From Areca catechu (Eukaryota; Streptophyta; Magnoliopsida; Arecales; Arecaceae): DNA of 64,000 nt. Positions 46,718 to 56,779 of the stretch are shown piece after piece; position 1 is the first letter of the stretch; every line of letters starts with the position of its first letter. The stretch spans positions 109,894,877 to 109,958,876 of the forward strand of contig CM038049.1 in NCBI GenBank assembly GCA_021397845.1. The letters run 5' to 3'. Below the pieces are notes generated by a model that was given only the letters and a program-made list of their open reading frames with translations, did not search any database and was not told the DNA's origin. The position numbers and the translations under genes are program-made.

Positions 46718-48406
46718 TGCTGTCGTAGGTGGTCAAAAATAAAACCTACCCACTACTATAGCAATGATGAGTCGGGATCGTATCCTCGGGGATCGAGGGT
46801 AATTATCTCACAGAAAAGAGCAAAAAAAAAATTGGTTGGAGAATATTAGATTGAGAGTAGTAGTTATTAAAAGATAACAACTAATTAATTAAATAAATTG
46901 AGATAATAGGAGAAATAATCCAAGAATCCGAATCCATAATGCAAATAGGTTTTATCTTTTTTCTTTAGGTTTCAATATCAATAATTCTTGCAAATTCAAT
47001 GTTAGAATAATTTTTCTCTTAATAGGTACGGGCCATATCCTGAGATCATGACATGTCTGCTAGAGTATAAACTATCTAATTGATTACAAGGTTAGGGATC
47101 TAATCTACCATACTACGATCTACCTTTCTTAGTCATATCCTAAGATCATAGCACATCGGTAGAGGGTGTAGGCCGTGTATGCCAGATCAAATCATCGATC
47201 AAAAAAATAACTCAAAAGATAGAGGAAAGAAGAACATTGTCTTGTTGTATAGAAATTAAGTACAAAAAGAGAGATAGAACCTGATTACAGGCTTCATTTT
47301 TATCCCAAGTTGAAAGAGTCTAGCCGCGCATCGTTGCCACCAGGATCTCCTCCATAATTCTCCTCTTTTCTAAGCCTAAACTACAATGATCTAAACAAGA
47401 AAAAAAATAAATTAGTACAAGAATTGCTGTAGAAATTGATGGCTGGATTATTGCTCAGGTTCTTATTTTATAGAGCTTGTTTAGGATATCATCTTGGTCA
47501 AATTTGGAGTCAATTGGGCTCAAGATTGGCCAAATATCGCATGGAGAATTCTCAGCCATCCATTCCACATCATAGGCTTCAAATCATGCTAGAATTCATG
47601 CAAAATAGCTCTTCTTCCTTCTTGGGCAAACAGAATCTGATCTGGACTTCGCCAAATCCTGAATCACCCTTTTCCACTGGAATCTGGATTGTACTTCGAT
47701 AGGGTGGATAGTGGCGATGGAAAATGGTAGCCGGCGGTGGTTCGACGATAGTCTGAGGTGGTGTTCGACAGAGACAGATGGTGGCCGACAATAGGGATCG
47801 ATCAGTAGGCCTTGGGCGGTGGTGGAGGGTGGTCAGACGACCTGCAATGAAAGAAATGGCGATGAGGATGGCCAGCAATGGGCAGACTATGACTGTGATG
47901 CTATGGTTTGGAGCAAGTAGTGGCTGAATAGCAAGAAAACTGGTGGAGGGCGGTGACAGGTGCTTCTCCCTACCAGAAATGATCTCCTGGCATCTCCTTC
48001 AACCTGTACTCGATGGTGGGCAGTGATGGGCAGCCGTTCCAATGGTTGATGGCTCAAAATGATGAAGATGGTCCATGGACAAGGTCCATCAACCATGCAT
48101 CCACGACCATGGACTGACGGCTATGGTTGCTCATGAACCGGTCCCCATTTCGCAAACCCAACAGCCAGTCCATGGTGAACCGGCTACTTTAAAATGCATC
48201 ATTAATTTTAATAAATTTTAAATTTAAATTCTAAGCTCGTTCAAACTCCGATTTAAGTGATGTCTACGCCGTTAGACTCCAAAAATTGATCTCTTTCAAT
48301 CTATGGACTCCTTTTTTATAAAATATTAATAAAAGTATCAATTCATAATAAATTCAAAGTAATTATTTTTTTAATGATTAAATTGGGATAATTAAAAGAC
48401 TTATCA
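46718..48406 (-). repeat. 5' LTR of Athila-like element
   Basis: 1,689 bp pairing with 30532-32152 (roughly 85 percent by eye). Ends TGCTGTC and GACTTATCA on the plus strand. Contained ORFs show no domain. Confidence 0.8.
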
Positions 48407-48453
48407 AGTAACTCTTACAGTAAACCTATTACAGTCAATGTACACTACAAGAT

Positions 48454-48538
48454 CTCATATGGCTAAGAACCATATTTTTGTACTTGTCAAACTATAATAA
48501 TCTCGTTGTGAGTGACTAAGGCACTACAGGTCAAAGAA
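48454..48538 (+). repeat. 85-bp flanking direct repeat, left copy
   Basis: Starts CTCATATGGCTAAGAACC and ends GGTCAAAGAA. Matches 49889-49973 with two T/C differences. It abuts the first base of a SIRE LTR. Confidence 0.95.
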
Positions 48539-49888
48539 TGTTGACTCTGGTCTTGATTTTGATGATTGACAAAATGTTTAAGTATATATGAGTACTAATT
48601 GTATTTTAAGTGTATTTCTTATATCTTAGTACTCAACCATGTTGAATGAAGAAATGCTTGTATTTTAGTTGAAAAAGTCCTTAAATTAATGGAAAATCAA
48701 GTATATGGACTTTCAAATTAATATGGAAAGACTTGAGAGGTTAAAGTTTTAATTTGAAGATGTTTCAGCAATGGCACAGGCAAGTGTCGACACTTGGAAA
48801 TGAAGTGTCGACACCTGAGGATCAAGTGTCGACACTTGAAGAGTGAAGTGTCGACTCAAGGCCTGAGACAAACAGAAAACTTCAGAAAGTTCTTTCAGTG
48901 AAGTGTCGACACCTGGAGCTGAAGTGTCGAGACTTAGAAGTGAAGTGTCGACACCTGAAAACTGAAGTGTCGACACTTGAAACTGAAGTGTCGACACTTG
49001 AAGGTGAAGTGTCGACACTTGAACAGTAACGATTAGTTTTCTAGGCTGCATAACTTCTCCAACTTGCTTCCAAACGGTCATATTTTCCTCCCTAATGGCT
49101 ATAAACGGTCATTTAAGTGTTGGGAGGCTATATAAACATCAAAAATCAATTGGGGAAGTAATCCTTTGGTGAGTTTTTTGAATATTCTTCAAGTATTCAA
49201 GAGTTGAGTGATTCAAAGCCTTCAAGCTTCCAAGTTTCAAAGAGAGCATTCAAAGTCTACATCTACAAGCATCAATCAAAGGCTTCATCAACTTGAAGAC
49301 AAGATCTTCATCAACAATCAAGGGCTTCAAAGAGATATTTGCTTTATTTTAGAAAGCTTTTATTGTATTCATTTATACTTGCTCTTACATTGTTTTACTT
49401 AAGGATTTTGGTGAGCCTTGGAAAACCAAAGAGGTTTTTGGTAAGCCTTGAAAACCAAAGTGGTTGTTGGTGAGCCTTGAAACCAACTAGGGTTTTACTT
49501 GTGAGCCCGAAGCCAAAACAAGTTGTTTAGGTTCTTGGTTATCCCGTAAAACCAAGGGTGGTTGTTGGTGAGCCTTGAAACCAACTAGGGTTTGACTTGT
49601 GAGCCCGAAGACAAAACAAGTTGTAAAGGTTGTTGGTGAGCCTAAGTTATAAAACCAAACTTAGTGAAATTCCCAAGGGATTCTTGGGGAGTGGATGTAG
49701 GTGCTTGGTTGGCACCGAACCACTATAAATCTTTGTGTTTGTGTGATTGTTCTCCTTATGCTTTTATTTCATTATTTTCGCTGCATTTATGTGAAATACA
49801 CAAGAACTTAAATTGCATTAGCATATCCTTGCTTTAGTTCACACTTTTTAAATAGTACAAAAGTTTTATAAAATCCAATTCACCCCCC
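48539..49888 (+). repeat. SIRE-type LTR, 3'-truncated, alone
   Basis: Starts TGTTGACTCTGG like the LTR at 25424 and runs through ten GTGTCGACAC-type palindromes (48780-49025), a TATATAAAC box at 49129 and GGTGAGCCTTG repeats (49410-49660) to CCAATTCACCCCCC. The last roughly 25 bp of the full LTR (TTGGGTTGC...CAACA) are missing. No internal sequence or partner LTR is attached. Confidence 0.88.
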
Positions 49889-49973
49889 CTCATATGGCTA
49901 AGAACCATATTTTTGTACTTGTCAAACTATAACAATCCCGTTGTGAGTGACTAAGGCACTACAGGTCAAAGAA
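49889..49973 (+). repeat. 85-bp flanking direct repeat, right copy
   Basis: Second copy of 48454-48538. The copia LTR continues from here to 50415. Confidence 0.95.
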
Positions 49974-50415
49974 ACTACTCACACAACTATAGCTCGAGAA
50001 GTCACTAATGAGTGAGTAAACATCCATATGATTTCTCATTCTTTGGTCATGCTTAGTTTTGTTGATCTCTAACAACTATTTATACTCTCACTCCAGTGTC
50101 TCCACACTATAAACTCAAGACTTATCTATTCAAAAGGGAAGCAATTTGTGCATCAATCTTGCTAGATCGATCATCATCACTATGATGATCCAATGACTAG
50201 GAGTATTTAGAAGTTAACCTATAATGATACATGTCTCAAATTCTTAATTCTTGAGAATATGTATCATTATCCATTAACTTTATGAATGATTCATAGACAC
50301 ACAAAAATATGAATGAGAAAATGTCCAATTTTATTAATAAAAATTTGATTATTATTTGATATCCTAGGAATTGTAGTGCGTCGGTCTCTTAACTTCTAGG
50401 GCATATACTCTAATA

Positions 50416-50624
50416 ATCTTTCACTTGTACTAAAACCAATTGCCCATATATCTAAGTCCCATCATCTCAAGGTGGGCTTCAGTCTTCTACGGGATGAAAT
50501 GCACGAAGACATCAACATAAAAGAAAGCAAACTTAGATAAATAACGATTTAGATTTGTATGGCCTTTTCTTTCCAAAAAGAGTAAAGAATATACTAAGAA
50601 TGAATATAGGAAGATTAAAGATTG
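50416..50624 (-). pseudogene. End of copia pol (RNase H tail) and polypurine tract
   Basis: Minus strand encodes HLEMMGLRYMGNWF near 50500-50455, the usual last residues of copia pol, then AAGTGAAAGAT as polypurine tract next to the LTR start at 50415. The rest of pol is replaced by a chromovirus-type LTR on the right. Confidence 0.65.
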
Positions 50625-51880
50625 TGATCCCATGGATTAAACTCAATCAAGTAATAAAGAAAGAAAGATCTTAAGGGTTAAAAAACCTCTTACGATTAGG
50701 ATTAGTGCCTTCTTCGACAAGTCAAACCTAAGATTAGGGGGTTTGTACCATGCAATGATCTCTTCTCCATAAATGGATCTCTCAGCACTCATGGGGTTGG
50801 TGCCTGGATGAGGAGGCTTTACTCCTGTGAATTCGTTGGCTTTCAAGTCAGGGGTTCCAAGGTAAGGAGGACCTCTTCTGTGGATCGAGATACCCAAGGG
50901 ATCCTAGAAGCAACAAAGTTAGAGACCTATTGAAGCAGAGAAAGATATGGAAAGGAAATTTGAATAGAGAGGGGATAGAGGATGGGGATGGGGATGGTGA
51001 TGGAAGATGGATCTTGGCATGGATGAGGCTTGGCATAGAAGAGTCTTGGTGAGGAGAAAGCTTGTCACCTGGAGACTTGAAGGAGAAATGCTTATCGGCT
51101 AGGGCTTGGAGGAGGGACTCTTAGTAGCTAGGGCTTCGAGGAGAGATTAGGATTTGGGACTTAGAGAACTAGGTTGGTTTGGGTCTCACACCCTCTCCCT
51201 CATGGAGCATCAATGCCAATAACAAAAGAAATATAAGAAAACTCTTTTATTCATTCATCATAATTCATCCTTACAAGAGGAAGGGGGGTACTTATCCTTC
51301 ACCCATGACCCTTTTGAAATTTGAATACATGCCTAAAATAAGAAGAGAAAAAATGGAGCATCTTTCATACTTGGACGGTCAAGGATTTTCAAGTGGGGCA
51401 CCTCTCTTGAATTGAATGGATTTCCTTTCATGCTGGGTCAAAGATTTCCAAGTGGGGCACCTCTTTTGAGTTTTGAAAAACTTCCAAGTTGGTGGGAGAA
51501 GAAAGTGGGGCGCCCATTTGAATTTCATGCTTGGGATCTCCCTTGTTCGGCATGGAGAAGTGGTGGGACCCTGCTTTTTGTGGAAGATGAGGTGGCATCA
51601 TGAGTGAGTTCTCTTTTGGGATCAATTCTTGTACGAAGATTGATGTGACATCACCTTTCCTGTGGTCATGCTTCAAGGTTCTGTCTTGGGTCTATGTTGG
51701 TGGTCCTCTTGAGTTGAACTTGACTCAAATGAATACAAGACATTAACTTATTGACATGAACTTAAGAAAATAGATTGACTCAATTACAAGACTGACAAGA
51801 CTTAATTATCTATAATCCATAAAGATGTTGGATTGGTCTAAATTGAGTGTAGCCTCTTTTGGATTCTAGTGCCCGCACCA
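50625..51880 (-). repeat. LTR of minus-strand chromovirus derivative
   Basis: Minus strand starts TGGTGCGGGCACTAG at 51880, right after the pol end and purine stretch. The far edge near 50625 (TGATCCCATGG on the plus strand) is tentative. It includes the CTTGTA and GATGAATGAAT leader-like phrases shared with the LTR at 13951. ORFs in it on either strand have no recognised domain. Confidence 0.6.
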
Positions 51881-53212
51881 ATTCTCCTGGGGTGGAAGTA
51901 ACTTGACCTTGTCGAGTAAAAATCAGTCTGACTCTGGTACTGCTCTAATAGGTCCAGGTCGATGCATTGCAGATTCTCTCGAGTGATCCACAAGTCCTCA
52001 TATTCTGGTCAACCTTGCCAACGAACCAAATAATGCTGGTAGTCTCTATTCCGGGTAGTAACAACCTGGTCATCCAGAATATGCTTAATCCATTCTCGCC
52101 GCTCAGGTAAATTGATTGGTGGACACTCGAGTGAAGGTTCTCTCTCAAGAATTGGGTCAGGTTCAAATGGCTCACTAGATATCATTGCTGGCTCCCTATA
52201 CTCAACTAGATCTGAAATGTTGAAGGTTGGGCTAATACCAAATTCGAGTGGTAACTCGAGCACATAGGCATTAGGTCCAACTTTCTTTAACACTTTGAAA
52301 GGTCCAGCTCCCAGGCATGTAACTTTTTTTTCATAGTTCTTAGGGGAAATCGTTCAAGTCTAAGTCTAATCATCATGTAGTCTCCCTCAGTAAACTCTTT
52401 AACTCATTTTCGAGAATTAGCCATATGCATTTAAGTTTCATCACTCAGATGCAAATTTCTAACATGTTGTACATATGACTCATACCAATACCTAATAAAT
52501 TATAGGTTTGACTATGCATTCCTATCGAAAGAAATTTATTAAACTTTAACTACAACTTTGTGCTTGACCTTTGGTTGGTGGGTGACATGCAGATGAAAAT
52601 TTTACATGGACTCCTAATAAATGCCATAAGGCCTTCCAGAAATAGGTAGCAAATCTAACATGCTCAAAGGATTTATGCAACCTGTTAACCTCAACAAAGT
52701 GTAACCGAGTAGTTCTAAAAGCATTGGAAGCCTTAGGATAGGGTAGGAAATAAGAAGAGGATTCATGGAATAGCCCTTAATTAATGGGGATGACCTTAAG
52801 GTTTGGGCATTGATTTATATCTACAGATGATAAAAGGTCCACTTTATGGAAGGATGAGTCAGTAATTTTAGGATAGAGGTCTTTAATCGGGACTAATTTC
52901 CTCACAAATTTCTCTTGTTCTTGGATTTCAAGACTAGGCTCTATAATTTGATTCTCTAATAGTATTTCCTCAAGTAAAGCCATAGTAGTAGTAGTGTTAT
53001 ACTCCTCAAAGTTCTCTCCTTCTAATTGTCCTTCCAATATAGCTTCAGTCTATGTATTTTCCTGGTCAACTAGTTCTGGGTCTGCCATATATATTTTCTC
53101 TTCAATGTCATCCTTGTGAACAAATAGGATAGTAGGGGTGGGTCGGCTAAGGGAAACTTGACTAGTACTTGGCTTATATCCAGAGGTACTAATCCTATTG
53201 GTTTCTAAAAGA
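51881..53212 (-). pseudogene. Relative of the 602-aa ORF plus integrase tail and chromodomain
   Basis: Minus strand, decayed copy of the architecture at 16317-18785. N-terminal part: YKPSTSQVSLSRPTPTILF, then DPELVDQENT, LEEILLENQIIEPSLEIQEQ and LVPIKDLYPKITDSSFHKVD (compare VPIKDLFPEISDPSFH in the young copy). Then the same jump into integrase: SSYFLPYPKASN and HVRFATYFWKALWHLLGVHV, with His again where Asp is expected. Integrase C-terminus KKVGPNAYVLELPLEFGISP, FNISDLVEYREPA, and chromodomain ILDDQVVTTRNRDYQHYLVR (52090-52010) follow. No protease, reverse transcriptase or RNase H. The 5' part is cut by SIRE sequence near 53212. Confidence 0.82.
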
Positions 53213-53584
53213 GCACACACTTGTGAAAAAATTTTAAATACCCAATTCACCCCCCTCTTGGGTTGGCCAACTGGATAATAACTGATATCAGAGTAATGTC
53301 TCTGTAATTTATTTATCTAGAGAAAAGATCTATGGCAAATCCTATGAGTAACTCTTTGGTAGAAGGCCAATCTACATCCACTTTTCACAGGCACTAATTA
53401 TACCTATTGGAAAGCACGAATGAAAATTTACATTCAAGCAATAGATTTTCAATTATGGAAAGTTATTCTAAAAGGACCTCACACACCCATAGAAGGTTAA
53501 CGGCATAGACATCCCAAAACCTGAAGAGGAATTGGATAAACAAGACATGAAGATGGGTGAATTCAATGCCAAAGCCATGAATCT
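53213..53584 (+). pseudogene. SIRE fragment: LTR end, primer site and gag start, plus strand
   Basis: CCCAATTCACCCCCCTCTTG to CTGGATAATA (53240-53280) is the end of a SIRE LTR, followed by a primer site ACTGATATCAGAG and by gag: ANPMSNSLVEGQSTSTF and YWKARMKIYIQAIDFQLWKV. At 53585 it meets the minus-strand SIRE gag head-on. It is homologous, in inverted orientation, to about 54070-54350. Confidence 0.8.
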
Positions 53585-54368
53585 TCAAATTCCTCATCAT
53601 GTCTTTTAGAATTAGATGTAGCCTTGAATGCAATAGTCTTCTTTTTTTTGATCATCTTCAGTTTCGGTGCTACATAGCCAATTCATGTGTGATGAGTGAA
53701 CCCATTAATTCATCAAGAGGTAAGGCGTTTAGATCTTTTGCTTCCTGGATGGCAGTCACTTTGGGATCCCATTTGTCCAGAAGTGATATAAGGATCTTCT
53801 ATACTAAGTTAGCATTTGAGTAAAACCTGCCAAGACTTTTCAAACCATTAATAATATCTGTAAAGCGAGTAAACATGGCAGAGATTGTATTAGTTGGCTC
53901 CATTTTGAAAAGTTCGTAACTATGTACAAGAAGATTAATTTTCGAAGTCTTCACTTGGGAAGTTCTTTCGTGGGTCACTTCGAGTTTGTCCCAAATTTTC
54001 TTTATAGAAGAGCAAGTGGAAATTCGATTGAACTCGTTAGCATCCAAAGCACAGTATAATAAATTCATTGCTTTGGCATTTAATTCTCCATCTTCATGTC
54101 ATGTTCATCCCAGTCCTTTTTAGGCTTTGGGACATCCATGCCATTAATTTTGATCATGGGAATTTGTGGTCCTTTTAGAATGACCTTTCATAATTGAAAA
54201 TCGACAGCTTGTATATATATTTTCATTCTAGCTTTCCAATATGAATAATTTATGCCAGTGAAGAGTGGAGGTCTATTGGTAGATTGGCCTTCGGCCAAGG
54301 ATGTACTCATGGGATGAGCCATCAATCTTTACTCTAAATGTATTCAGAGACACTGCTCTGATACCAGT
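53585..54368 (-). pseudogene. gag: SIRE gag, minus strand
   Basis: Primer site ACTGGTATCAGAGC at 54366-54353 (minus strand), then gag MSTSLAEGQSTN and YWKARMKIYIQAVDFQL, followed by MNLLYCALDANEFNRIST, KIWDKLEVTHE and ISAMFTRFTDIINGLKSLGR (54068-53799), the UBN2-type copia gag domain. Nearly parallel to 63562-63963. A frameshift lies near 54070. Truncated at 53585 by the inverted SIRE fragment. Confidence 0.85.
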
Positions 54369-56029
54369 TATTACCCAGGTGGTTTTTCTAAGAGGGAGGT
54401 GAATTGGGAATGTAAAAGGTTTATGTAATTATATGCTCTTTGAAAATTCCTTGAAGTGTTAAGTGCTATGATTGAGATAATTAAAAGCAGAAGCAGGATA
54501 TAAAGAAAATGCACAACACAAACACATAAATTTTATAGTGGTTCAGAGCAACCCAGCTCCTACATCCACTATCCAAGATTACCACCTAGAATTTTCACTA
54601 TATCCCCCACTGGAATATAGTCGGATTGTTTTAACAGGCTCATAATCCAAACCTCTACACGTTGGTTTTTAAACCGGGCTCACCAAAGAAACCCAACACT
54701 TGGTTTTACCAGGATCACCAAGAACCTAATACTTGGTTTTAACATAGACTAACCAAGAACCTATTTGGTTTTTAAACTGGGCTCATCAATAACCCAACAA
54801 TTCAAAAGAGAATTGTAAAAAGAAAGCAACATAATGACAAACAAATTTTGTCGGATGGTTGCCGATGTAGCTCAAGAGAAGCCCAATTGATTGCACTTCA
54901 ATGCACTTGGTTGGCTTCTTCAACTTCTTCAATAAATGCTTCAAGCTTTAGTTGATAGTTGGTGAAGGCTTGAAGACTGGCTTGAATGCTCTTACAGTGC
55001 TCTCTTGCTCACAAGGTAGCTTGGATGTTCAATTTAGCATTTACTCATTTTCTCTTATTTAAAGTAGTTCAAATCTTTCAAATATATAATCTTGTACTCT
55101 TCTCAGATGATTTTAGTCATTGTAGACAATTGGAATGTGATATTTGACCGTTGGAGCACTTTTTGGATTCAAATTGCAAGTTTTGGAACTGGCCATTATA
55201 AGTCTGAAATCGACCTTTGAGTCAGCTCAGATTACTCGAGTCAACTCAGATCCTCAGAGTAGTTATGGTTGAGTCGACTCTCTTCAATCTAGTTGGCTCG
55301 GTTGCACAGTGTTCTAATTCCTCACTCTGTAAGAGTCGGCTCGCTTTGATTATAGTCGACTCAGATCCTCAGGTCATCAAAAATGTAGTCTGAAAGAGTT
55401 GGCTCTTTCTCTTTAGAGTCGGCTCGGTTAGCTATAGTTCTCAGAGCTCTTTTCCTGGACTCTGGAAGAGTCAACTCGAATCTCTGTCGAGTCGGCTCGG
55501 ATGTCTGACTAAATGATAGAGTCGGCTCAGACTTCCTTTGGGTCGGCTCGCTTATCTGATTCAGAAAGTGATACTCTGGACGAGTCAGCTCGGGTCCCTT
55601 AGAGTCGGCTCGGATATCTACGTGCCAGAAGTCTTCATGCATGTCAATGCCAGAGTCGGCTCTCTTCTCTTCGAGTCGGCTCGGATGAAATCTTAAATGA
55701 AGTATCAGTTTTTTTTTCAATAAATTATCTAGCAAGTTTTCAATATTTCAAGATGCCTTCAAGCTCTTCTAACCAAATCTCTAAGAAACTTAAGCTTGAA
55801 ACACATCTAGAAGTAACCCATTTTTATGATTTTTACTTAACTTTTTCTTTGGGTTCTTCTTTACATGAATCACTTACAACATAACTCATTTCAAAACTAG
55901 GAATGTAGGAGTTGAAATTGAGCAATGAATTCATCCTACAAAAACTTAAAAAACACTTGAAGAGTTGTTAGTAAAACAAATGTATGCTCCAATGTTTGGT
56001 TATCATCAAAATCACTTATGGGATCAATA
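54369..56029 (-). repeat. SIRE LTR between two same-strand internal regions
   Basis: Minus strand starts TATTGATCCCATAAG at 56029, preceded by polypurine CATCAAAAAGGGGAAGAT, and ends GGTAATA at 54369, followed by a primer site and gag. Both terminal dinucleotides are mutated (TG to TA, CA to TA). Holds an array of GAGTCGGCTC-type motifs at 55205-55690 and the GGTT..TTACCAGG and AAACCGGGCTCACC repeats at 54650-54790. Confidence 0.82.
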
Positions 56030-56779
56030 ATCTTCCCCTTTTTGATGATGACAAAACACAAGGCATGAAAAAAATTCTTTACAATTACATGTATGACTGA
56101 ATTTGAAAGTGAGTATTAACATGTATCAGAGCTAACTGTATTTGCAAGTGTCAGAGCTTTTTGTGTAAAGAAGGACTATATAGTATTAGTGCTTTTCTAT
56201 GTAACAGAATGTTAAGGTTAGCACTTTCACAAAGTATTAGAGCTATTAAGATATGCAAGGTATCAAAGCTAAATTTTGCAATGTTTCAGACATGTATCAG
56301 AGTTGATAAGTATTAGAGTTAATGCTTTAAGATCTTCAAGAAATGTGTGCAAGTTTTTGAGAGTATAGAGCAAGAACTAAAGTCATTTAGATTCAACAAT
56401 TTTTCTTCCCCTTACTTATATAAGCAATTTCATATTTTTAATCACATTCTCCCCGTTTTTCTTTCATATTTATGCAACTTTTTCATTCTTTTTCATGCAA
56501 CTTACACATTCTCCCCCCTTTTTGTCAGCAATCAAAAAAGGTTTTCAATTGAAGTTTCAAGGCTCAATTTTTATAATAGACAGAGAAAGTTAATAAAATT
56601 TGTATGAGATAATTTCACTTTCTCTTCTCAACATTGATATTCTAATTAAAATTTATTTTGATTAGCATTGTACAGATGAAAGTATCATTGAGAATATTGT
56701 ACAAGCCAAAGATATGCCAAAATATATTCATTGCATTCATAGAATTTTCATTATACATTACAAAAGATGAAATTAAAAA
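56030..56779 (-). other. SIRE 3' non-coding region with polypurine tracts
   Basis: No gene. Minus-strand purine runs at about 56030-56045 (AAAAAGGGGAAGAT, next to the LTR), 56450-56460 and 56509-56525 (AAAAAGGGGGGAGAATG) mirror the multiple tracts seen at 24905-25423. Confidence 0.7.

Larger units (their letters stand above)
30532..48406 (-). mobile_element. Athila-like Ty3-gypsy element, split by CACTA
   Basis: LTR pair 30532-32152 and 46718-48406. On the minus strand the right LTR ends GACAGCA, followed by a primer-site relic TTTTGGTACCATTATCGGGG, the degraded form of the usual TTTGGCGCCGTTGCCGGGG. Gag and a short pol piece follow, and the element lacks the reverse transcriptase, RNase H and integrase body. 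The CACTA transposon sits between leader and gag. LTR edges show no clear 5-bp target duplication (CTGAT against AGTAA), so rearrangement or mutation at an edge is likely. Confidence 0.75.
28464..50415 (-). repeat. Copia LTR split by Athila-like element and SIRE LTR
   Basis: On the minus strand it starts TATTAGAGTATATGCCC at 50415, preceded by the polypurine stretch AAGTGAAAGAT, and ends CAGTAAATCCTTCA at 28464, followed by a primer site. Own sequence is 49974-50415, 48407-48538 and 28464-30531, about 2.6 kb. The pieces read as one LTR: GAGTTACT at the right of the Athila insertion and CAGTACTCATAG at its left join naturally. Pol-end sequence lies upstream and primer site plus leader downstream, so this LTR has internal sequence on both sides. 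The 28810-29184 ORF in it has no recognised domain. Confidence 0.7.

Noticed and set aside
48454..49973. Normal target-site duplication of the SIRE LTR
   Set aside because: 85 bp is far longer than the 5 bp made by this integrase class, and the LTR end is missing.
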